This document shows positions 1 to 4,375 of a stretch of 6,045 nt of DNA, in pieces; within the stretch, counting starts at the first letter, position 1, and each line of letters opens with the position of its first letter. The notes below the pieces were generated by a model. The model searched no databases. It had not been told where the DNA came from and saw only the letters and a program-made list of their open reading frames with translations. The position numbers were made by a program, and so were the translations under genes. Source of the stretch: Ghiorsea sp. (GTDB taxonomy: Bacteria > Pseudomonadota > Zetaproteobacteria > Mariprofundales > Mariprofundaceae); assembly GCA_030950765.1 (NCBI GenBank), contig JAUZQX010000029.1, positions 1 to 6,045 of the forward strand, in the 5' to 3' direction.

Positions 1-1
1 G

Positions 2-190
2 CAAAAGGGTAAAGATTACGAAAGTTTGGATGTTCCTATTGTTGATAAAGATGTTGTTCCTGGTGAGCGTGTTGCCCCGATGGGCTGGCGTTCGGCAACG
101 GTTGTTCGCGGTTCAAAGAAACTTGGTAGGAATGAACCCTGCTTATGTGGAAGCGGTAAAAAATATAAAAAATGTTGCCTGAACATATAG
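2..190 (+). CDS. C-terminal end of a SEC-C zinc-motif protein (5' partial)
   Basis: Reading from base 2 gives 62 codons open from the window edge to a TAG at 188-190. The last 20 or so residues contain GRNEPCLCGSGKKYKKCC, the CxCx8CC form of the SEC-C motif, which binds zinc. This motif ends SecA, where it contacts SecB and ribosomes, and also ends many unrelated small proteins (YecA/UPF0149-like, YchJ-like). The usual CPC is CLC here. The preceding residues (PMGWRSATVVRGSKK) do not let me decide between SecA and another SEC-C protein. Nothing links it to hydrogenase maturation: it ends before the control region and is separated from hupD by 247 bases. The SEC-C motif is certain; the identity of the protein is not. 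Confidence 0.8.
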   Translation, partial: QKGKDYESLDVPIVDKDVVPGERVAPMGWRSATVVRGSKKLGRNEPCLCGSGKKYKKCCLNI

Positions 191-200
191 CGGTGAAATC

Positions 201-217
201 TGGATATTAAGTATACA
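201..217. promoter_or_regulatory. operator-like palindrome, imperfect copy 1
   Basis: TGGATATTAAGTATACA matches the perfect palindrome at 261-277 at 14 of 17 positions and lies exactly 60 bp upstream of it, about six helical turns, so both would present the same DNA face. Relative to the predicted transcription start near 410 its centre is at about -200, a distance typical of enhancer sites for sigma-54 activators. The cognate protein is unknown; an NtrC-family hydrogenase regulator (HoxA/HupR type) is an inference. Confidence 0.45.
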
Positions 218-232
218 GCATTTTTCTTTGTG

Positions 233-245
233 AGAACAATGTTCT
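233..245. promoter_or_regulatory. 13-bp palindrome AGAACAATGTTCT
   Basis: AGAACA and TGTTCT are perfect 6-bp inverted arms around a single A. It differs in sequence from the flanking 17-bp palindromes. It could be a separate protein site or the tip of a terminator hairpin for the upstream gene. No regulator is recognised. Confidence 0.3.
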
Positions 246-260
246 TTCAGCACCGTTTTT

Positions 261-277
261 TGGATACTTAGTATCCA
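261..277. promoter_or_regulatory. operator-like perfect palindrome, copy 2
   Basis: TGGATACTTAGTATCCA has perfect 8-bp arms around a central T, strong symmetry for a dimeric DNA-binding protein. It is the near-identical partner of 201-217. Its centre lies about 140 bp upstream of the predicted start of transcription, so it could be an upstream activator site for the sigma-54 promoter. A regulator acting on the upstream gene is less likely because that gene has already ended. Confidence 0.5.
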
Positions 278-303
278 TATTTAAGCATAATACGACCATT
301 AAA

Positions 304-320
304 TAACCATAATATGGTTA
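304..320. promoter_or_regulatory. perfect palindrome TAACCATAATATGGTTA
   Basis: This is a 17-bp element with perfect 8-bp arms around one A, centred about 98 bp upstream of the predicted transcription start and 43 bp from the centre of the 261-277 palindrome. It has the same length and geometry as the other two 17-mers but a different half-site, so it may bind a different dimer. No known regulator is recognised. Confidence 0.4.
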
Positions 321-357
321 AATTATTTTTATAAACTTTAAAAAAGCTTTATATATT
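321..357. promoter_or_regulatory. AT-rich, probably bent DNA between palindromes and promoter
   Basis: Only 3 of 37 bases are G or C, with phased A and T runs. It occupies roughly -90 to -53 relative to the predicted start, where integration host factor commonly bends DNA between enhancer and sigma-54 promoter. I see only a poor match to the IHF consensus (around 319-331), so the IHF role is inferred from position and composition. Confidence 0.3.
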
Positions 358-383
358 AGGCTTGTTGCTCGGGTAACTATGTT

Positions 384-399
384 TGGCAAAGACCATGCT
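384..399 (+). promoter_or_regulatory. sigma-54 (-24/-12) promoter for the hup accessory operon
   Basis: TGGCAAAGACCATGCT matches the RpoN consensus TGGCACG-N4-TTGCW at 9 of its 12 fixed positions, including both invariant dinucleotides: GG at 385-386 and GC at 397-398, with the required 12-base step. Transcription would begin near 409-411, leaving a leader of under 30 bases with a strong ribosome binding site just before the GTG start. Sigma-54 control with an NtrC-type activator is well known for hydrogenase operons in Rhizobium, Bradyrhizobium and Ralstonia. No convincing sigma-70 promoter was found in the same region. Confidence 0.7.
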
Positions 400-425
400 T
401 TAACTACTTGTCTATTGAATTACAT

Positions 426-431
426 AGGAGG
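426..431 (+). promoter_or_regulatory. strong ribosome binding site that sets the hupD start
   Basis: AGGAGG lies 6 bases upstream of GTG 438. It decides the start against the in-frame TTG at 408, which has no Shine-Dalgarno and would sit at or just before the predicted transcription start. Confidence 0.85.
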
Positions 432-437
432 AAGGCT

Positions 438-1145
438 GTGGGCGAACAAAAGAAGGTTTTAGTGCTGGGTATTGGTAATATACTGTGGGCCGATGAAGGC
501 TTTGGTGTGCGCACACTTGAACATTTACAAAGCCACTATGATTTTCCTGAATATGTAACACTTTTAGATGGTGGCACGCAAGGTGTTTACCTTGTTCAAG
601 ATGTTCGTGATGCGGATATATTGATTGTGTTTGATGCCATTGATTATGGCTTAGAGCCTGGTACGATGAAAATTATTGAGAATGAAGATGTGCCGAAATT
701 TATGGGTGCAAAGAAAGTAAGTCTGCACCAAACAGGTTTTCAAGAAGTTCTCGCGTTAGCCGACATGATGGACGATTACCCTGAGCAAATTATTCTTATT
801 GGCGTTCAACCTGAACATATTGAAGATTTTGGTGGAAGTTTACGACCTGTTGTTAAAGCACAGATTGAACCAGCAGTTGGAAAGGCATTAGCATTTATGG
901 ATGCCAACCATATCGAATACAGCAAACGTGATACTCCGTTTGTTCCTACAGATTTAAGCGAAGATGCTATCTTAACCATGGATAATTATGAGCAAGGTCG
1001 TCCCAGCGAGGAATTGGCATGCCGTATGGGTGATGACCGAATTTTAGATTCGGATAAATTTCAAGTGGCTGAGCCAGAGCTGGCGGATGTTGGTGATAGC
1101 CCTATGAATGTTGATGTTGATCATCATTTGGATAAATACCGCTAA
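438..1145 (+). CDS. hupD: HupD/HoxM/HyaD hydrogenase maturation endopeptidase
   Basis: This nickel-dependent cytoplasmic protease removes the C-terminal peptide of the [NiFe] large subunit once nickel is in place. The 235-aa product shows the family signature GIGNILWADEGFGVR near the N-terminus and the three metal-contacting residues expected from E. coli HybD: E20, D66 (in FDAIDYG) and H97 (in SLHQTG). The GTG start is chosen because AGGAGG precedes it and the sigma-54 start site lies just upstream. After the protease core (about residue 160) comes an acidic tail of some 70 residues. Its first part (YEQGRPSEELACRMGDDRIL) resembles tails of HyaD/HoxM relatives, while the final 25 or so residues look extra. 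It is the first gene of the operon, and its TAA overlaps the hupF ATG by one base. Confidence 0.95.
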   Translation: MGEQKKVLVLGIGNILWADEGFGVRTLEHLQSHYDFPEYVTLLDGGTQGVYLVQDVRDADILIVFDAIDYGLEPGTMKIIENEDVPKFMGAKKVSLHQTGFQEVLALADMMDDYPEQIILIGVQPEHIEDFGGSLRPVVKAQIEPAVGKALAFMDANHIEYSKRDTPFVPTDLSEDAILTMDNYEQGRPSEELACRMGDDRILDSDKFQVAEPELADVGDSPMNVDVDHHLDKYR

Positions 1146-1465
1146 TGTGCCTAGGTATTCCAATGCAAGTTGTAACTGTGTTAAGTGAGCATGTCGCACA
1201 CTGCCAAGGCATGGGGCAACAAAAGAATATTGATATGCACCTCGTGGGTGAGCAAGTCGTCGGCACTTGGGTGATTACATTTCTTGATGCTGCACGAGAA
1301 GTGATTGATGAAGATAGAGCTTTGCAAATTACTGATGCGCTAGAAGCGGTAAACCTAGCTATGGGCAGTGACCCAACAGGTATTAATGATTTGTTTGCTG
1401 ATATTATTGAACGCGGCCCTCAGCTGCCACCCCATTTGCAAGCTGAATTAAATAAGGAGAAATGA
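1145..1465 (+). CDS. hupF: HupF/HoxL, HypC-like chaperone for active-site iron
   Basis: The 106-aa protein begins MCLGIPMQV. Cys2 is the iron-ligand-binding residue essential in all HypC/HupF proteins after Met removal. It is longer than HypC (usually 75-90 aa) and ends with LFADIIERGPQLPPHL, a C-terminal extension typical of HupF/HoxL. The segment VITFLDAAREVI lacks the conserved His of true HypC at the matching place, which also favours HupF. In Ralstonia HoxL works with HoxV (HupK) to protect or transfer the Fe(CN)2CO group to the membrane-bound hydrogenase large subunit. The hupK gene lies downstream in this operon. The TAATG junction with hupD implies translational coupling. Confidence 0.93.
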   Translation: MCLGIPMQVVTVLSEHVAHCQGMGQQKNIDMHLVGEQVVGTWVITFLDAAREVIDEDRALQITDALEAVNLAMGSDPTGINDLFADIIERGPQLPPHLQAELNKEK

Positions 1466-1467
1466 CA

Positions 1468-1899
1468 ATGTATACACCATTGATTGATGAAATGATTGAG
1501 AAGCATGGTTATCCCGTGCTAACAGAAGAATCTTTACAAGCTTTTCAAGAAGAACACAAAAATGTAGTTTTGTTTTTCACAGAGAATGCCAATAACTACC
1601 CTGAAAGTAATGATGTGGCGATTATTCTCCCTGAAATTCTGAAATCCTTTGAAAAGGTGTTAACCCCTGCGGTGATAAGCCGAGAAAGTGAGCGTCCATT
1701 GCAGCGCAAATATCGATTCAAGGGTTATCCCGCTTTGGTGTTCCTGCGTGATGGTGAATATGTAGGTACGATTTCCAAAGTGCGCGACTGGCTTGAATAT
1801 ATTGATGAGTTTAAAACCATGTTGGCAACAACGCCAACCCCACCACCTGCATTTGATTTAGATAATGTTTGCCCTGGCTCTGCGCCAGCTAAAGTTTAA
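1468..1899 (+). CDS. hupG: HupG/HoxO/HyaE small-subunit chaperone, thioredoxin-like
   Basis: The family has a thioredoxin fold without redox cysteines and binds the Tat-signal-bearing precursor of the hydrogenase small subunit (shown for E. coli HyaE and Ralstonia HoxO). The 143-aa protein has the family pattern NVVLFFTEN, YPESNDVAIILPEI (about residues 44-57), YPALVFLRDGEYVG (87-100) with the cis-Pro position P88, and VRDWLEY. There is no CxxC; the only cysteine is C135. An ATG at 1462 overlaps the hupF stop, but AAGGAG at 1454-1459 is only 2 bases from it and 8 bases from ATG 1468. I therefore prefer 1468; the difference is two residues. The C-terminus has a Pro/Thr-rich stretch (TTPTPPP). 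Confidence 0.9.
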   Translation: MYTPLIDEMIEKHGYPVLTEESLQAFQEEHKNVVLFFTENANNYPESNDVAIILPEILKSFEKVLTPAVISRESERPLQRKYRFKGYPALVFLRDGEYVGTISKVRDWLEYIDEFKTMLATTPTPPPAFDLDNVCPGSAPAKV

Positions 1900-1909
1900 G
1901 GAGTTTTAC

Positions 1910-2779
1910 ATGACTGATATTCATATTCCAATCACATCCATTGGCGTTGGTTCGCAGCCAGAAAGTGAAGATGGAAAAACTTTAGAGTTTATACCTATGC
2001 CGCATGAAATGACTGTGTTTGAAGTGACTAATATGCCAGAGCCTGAAGATGTAGAAAACTTAACTGAGGGTATGCAAGCATTGCGTTTGGTGCGAGATGC
2101 ACTTAAAGGTTTTAAAATGAATGCTGATCTCTCGATGATTGATATTACGGATTTGGATGATCAAAACCGAGCTTGGGTGAATACCATGCTTGGTCATGGT
2201 GAAGTGAGCGTGATTTACCAAGGCGGCATGCGTACTGAGATCCAAGAGTCTGTCTTTGCAGGTGTTTGGCGCATTATTTATTTGGATGGCGATAGAAACA
2301 TTGTTAAAGACTTTATTGAGATTGCTAGTATACCTGAGATTGTAGTCAATTCATCGTTTATTAAAGCAAAAACTAAGCTTGAATATGATGCAAACAACCT
2401 TCCTGAGCGTGTAATGAATGCTCCTGCATTGATTACAGAGCTTAATGAGAAAGTGGCAACATGGAAAAAAGGCGATGAGCCACATGTGATTAACTTCACG
2501 CTTTTGCCACAAACAGAAGAAGATTTGATTTTCTTAGATCAGCTATTGGGCTCTGGGCCACTTGTTATCTTATCGCGCGGGTATGGAAACTGTCGTATTG
2601 CCTGCACGGAAACAAAAAATGTTTGGTGGGTTAAATATTTCAATTCTGAAGACAAGTTAATTTTGGATACGCTTGAAATAAGTGAGATTCCTGAAGTGGC
2701 ATGTGCTGCAGAGGAAGACATTCGGGACAGTTACGGTCGTTTTGTTGAAGTCATGGAATTATACGATAATGAGCAGTGA
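1910..2779 (+). CDS. hupH: HupH/HoxQ/HyaF hydrogenase assembly protein
   Basis: The 289-aa length agrees with HyaF (about 285). The protein consists of an N-terminal region (about 1-80) and two copies of the HupH C-terminal domain. Copy A (about 91-146, ending FIEIASIPEIV) and copy B (about 210-264, ending LEISEIPEVA) align almost without gaps, sharing LGxG, VW, Y, D and ExxxIPE positions. HoxQ/HyaF acts with HoxO/HyaE on the small subunit, keeping it from export until its Fe-S clusters are complete. The start is ATG 1910, with AAGGAG at 1898-1903 and a 6-base spacer. The upstream in-frame ATG at 1865 lies inside hupG and lacks a ribosome binding site. The hupG stop codon is part of this Shine-Dalgarno. 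Confidence 0.92.
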   Translation: MTDIHIPITSIGVGSQPESEDGKTLEFIPMPHEMTVFEVTNMPEPEDVENLTEGMQALRLVRDALKGFKMNADLSMIDITDLDDQNRAWVNTMLGHGEVSVIYQGGMRTEIQESVFAGVWRIIYLDGDRNIVKDFIEIASIPEIVVNSSFIKAKTKLEYDANNLPERVMNAPALITELNEKVATWKKGDEPHVINFTLLPQTEEDLIFLDQLLGSGPLVILSRGYGNCRIACTETKNVWWVKYFNSEDKLILDTLEISEIPEVACAAEEDIRDSYGRFVEVMELYDNEQ

Positions 2780-2996
2780 AACGTTTTTTAATTCCTATGG
2801 TGGTGATGGTGGGAAGATTGACGATGATGCCATATTAGAGTGTAAAATTTGCTGGCACCAGTACAAACCTGATGAAGGTGATACGTATTGGCAGATTGAA
2901 CCAGGCACACCATTTTCCGAGCTGCCTGAGCATTGGAAATGCCCAGAGTGTGATGGTCGGAAAGAAGACTTTATGGTTGTGTTAAGGGAAAAATAA
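2769..2996 (+). CDS. hupI: HupI/HoxR rubredoxin-type protein
   Basis: A 75-aa rubredoxin with its single iron held by C25-x2-C28 and C58-x2-C61. Hallmarks are CKICWHQYKPDEGD, the IEPGTPFSELPEHWKCPEC stretch and GRKEDF. HupI/HoxR rubredoxins of uptake hydrogenase operons are needed under oxygen to form intact Fe-S clusters in the small subunit, in particular those of oxygen-tolerant enzymes. The ATG lies 11 bases inside the end of hupH. Its ribosome binding site is weak (GGA at 2755-2757), so it probably relies on coupling to hupH translation. Upstream in-frame starts would extend far into hupH and add non-rubredoxin sequence. Confidence 0.93.
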   Translation: MSSETFFNSYGGDGGKIDDDAILECKICWHQYKPDEGDTYWQIEPGTPFSELPEHWKCPECDGRKEDFMVVLREK

Positions 2997-2997
2997 G

Positions 2998-3630
2998 GTG
3001 CTTCTTAAGTCGTTAACGCCTATGGGTGCTGCTTACCATTTGGAGCAGCTTTATGATGACATTCGTGTTAATCGAATGGCAGATATACCCATCCTCAATG
3101 ATAAAATAAAGGTGCAAGCTGTGGGCTTTCGCGAATGGAACCATCATGTCTTGGGAGCTTTGATAACGCCATGGTTTATGAACTTGATGTTGCTACCTAC
3201 CGAAGAAACCGATTGGTCTACCTACGGCGTTGGTACAAAACATAGTTATACATTTGAAGCAGGGTTGTTTGAATTTATCGTGGGCGAAGAGGAAAATTTA
3301 GGTAAATACATGAGTTGTTCCATGTTTTCCCCCATGTTTGAATTTGCCGACCATGATGCAGCTGTGCAAACAGCTGAAGCGATTGTGACAGGTATGTTTA
3401 ACGCAGAAAATAAAGAGGAGCTTGTTGGGGAGAGTATGAGCCCTTCTGATGAGCTTGTTGTGGCAGCTGATAATGAGACAGGTTTAACAGAAACCATGTT
3501 GGAAGGTGCGCAAACAATAGGTTCGATAGCCAAAGAAAATTTAGAAAAACCACTGTCGCGGCGAGAACTGTTGCGCGGCGGTTTATTCAGGAAAAAAGTT
3601 AAGCAAAACAAAGGAGAAGAAAGTGATTAA
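2998..3630 (+). CDS. hupJ: HupJ/HoxT (HybE family) hydrogenase assembly chaperone
   Basis: The core matches the HupJ/HybE family: RVNRMADIPILND (about 24-35), VQAVGFREWNHHVLGALITPWFMNLMLLP split around residues 39-67, and GLFEFIVG with MFSPMFEFADHDAAVQTA (about 109-126). HybE of E. coli chaperones hydrogenase-2 precursors; HupJ/HoxT has a comparable assembly role. At 210 aa it is longer than HybE (about 162 aa). The extra part is a C-terminal tail with LSRRELLRGGLF (186-197), which resembles a Tat twin-arginine motif but lies at the wrong end for export. The GTG start has AAGGG at 2984-2988 with a 9-base spacer. An alternative ATG at 3022 lacks a Shine-Dalgarno. One base separates it from hupI. 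Confidence 0.88.
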   Translation: MLLKSLTPMGAAYHLEQLYDDIRVNRMADIPILNDKIKVQAVGFREWNHHVLGALITPWFMNLMLLPTEETDWSTYGVGTKHSYTFEAGLFEFIVGEEENLGKYMSCSMFSPMFEFADHDAAVQTAEAIVTGMFNAENKEELVGESMSPSDELVVAADNETGLTETMLEGAQTIGSIAKENLEKPLSRRELLRGGLFRKKVKQNKGEESD

Positions 3631-4372
3631 AGGATATAACTTAACCAATATTGGAACGCCACTCAAAGTGTTGTTTACCAGCTACCTATGTGTGGTGGGC
3701 ATTGGTTATATGATGGCATTTACGCAGATTTTATTAACGCACGGCATGGCAGATGGTAAGTTCGGTTTGTCTGTGGATGATATTGTATACAGTTATTATG
3801 GCGATCGTACAGGCACATTGCTTGAAAACAAATTAAATGGTTCAATGAAAGATATGGCGGATGAACCTGACAGGGTAGCAATTATCAAGTGGGTTCGCGA
3901 TGGTGCAGAAGAGTCTACGTTTGAGTCCAGTGGGGCGAAAATGGTGTTTGAAAATACTTGCATAGCTTGTCATTCAGCAGAGGCAGGCATGGGTCTTCCC
4001 GACTTTTCAAAGTTTGAAAATATTAAAGAACGCGCGCAGCAAGATACAGGGGCAAGCGTTGCTTCTTTAACACGTGTTTCACACATTCATTTGTTTGGTA
4101 TATCGTTTATTTTCTTCTTCGTAGGTGCGATTTTTGTGTTTGCTAAGAATGTGCCGATTTGGCTAAAAGGCACCGTGATTGCGCTGCCATTTGTCTCACA
4201 AATTATGGATATTGCATCTTGGTGGTTAACCAAGTTTGACCCAATGTTTGCCTGGTTGGTGTTAATTGGTGGTAGTGGCATGGGTATTGCGTTTGCTTTC
4301 ATGTGGTTTGTGTCTGTTTATGAAATGTGGATTAGTAAACGTGATGATTCATCTGTGATTGATGAGCACTAA
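3623..4372 (+). CDS. membrane-anchored monohaem c-type cytochrome of the hydrogenase operon
   Basis: I do not recognise a named family. The 249-aa protein has one haem c site, C113-I-A-C116-H117, and four predicted helices (about 15-38, 155-174, 183-202, 208-236). Positive residues (K175, K182, K239, R240) fit N-in/C-in topology, which puts the haem domain (about 39-150) in the periplasm. The first helix would act as an uncleaved anchor. No Met follows in the usual downstream position; M123, or H154/H156 at the start of helix 2, are candidate axial ligands, and the latter pair could instead hold haem b. It starts at GTG 3623 with AAGGAG at 3611-3616 and overlaps hupJ by 8 bases, so it belongs to the operon. 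An electron-transfer role between hydrogenase and the quinone or cytochrome chain is inferred. It interrupts the usual hupJ-hupK adjacency. Confidence 0.85.
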   Translation: MIKGYNLTNIGTPLKVLFTSYLCVVGIGYMMAFTQILLTHGMADGKFGLSVDDIVYSYYGDRTGTLLENKLNGSMKDMADEPDRVAIIKWVRDGAEESTFESSGAKMVFENTCIACHSAEAGMGLPDFSKFENIKERAQQDTGASVASLTRVSHIHLFGISFIFFFVGAIFVFAKNVPIWLKGTVIALPFVSQIMDIASWWLTKFDPMFAWLVLIGGSGMGIAFAFMWFVSVYEMWISKRDDSSVIDEH

Positions 4373-4375
4373 TTC

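Larger units (their letters stand above)
191..261 (+). terminator. possible weak intrinsic terminator after the SEC-C gene
   Basis: Directly after the stop codon, CGGTGAAA (191-198) can pair with TTTCAGCACCG (245-255) except for a two-base bulge, and a run of six T follows at 256-261. A smaller hairpin, AGAACA/TGTTCT at 233-245, sits inside. The loop is long (about 46 bases) and the stem is modest, so this is a tentative call. The same DNA also carries operator-like palindromes, and the pairing may be incidental. Confidence 0.25.

Noticed and set aside
2..190. Firm assignment as SecA
   Set aside because: Only the SEC-C tail is visible, and it is shared with several unrelated families.
201..277. 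Start of a CRISPR array or mobile-element ends
   Set aside because: There are only two related 17-mers, themselves palindromic, with no third unit and no transposase nearby.
329..357. Sigma-70 promoter with TATATT at 352-357
   Set aside because: The matching -35 (TTATAA) is poor and the AT-rich composition yields such boxes by chance; the -24/-12 element is much stronger.
408..437. TTG start for hupD giving ten more residues
   Set aside because: It has no Shine-Dalgarno and coincides with the predicted sigma-54 transcription start; GTG 438 has AGGAGG at ideal spacing.
1145..1465. Annotation as HypC
   Set aside because: The length, the LFADIIERGPQLPPHL tail, the missing HypC histidine and the position after hupD point to HupF/HoxL.
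1865..1909. Upstream ATG start for hupH
   Set aside because: It lies inside hupG without a ribosome binding site and adds residues unlike HupH; ATG 1910 is preceded by AAGGAG.
2060..2721. Several minus-strand open frames under hupH
   Set aside because: They are short, lack ribosome binding sites and any motif, and lie opposite a well-supported conserved gene.
2682..2768. Longer N-terminus for the rubredoxin
   Set aside because: The added residues are hupH read in another frame and are not rubredoxin-like.
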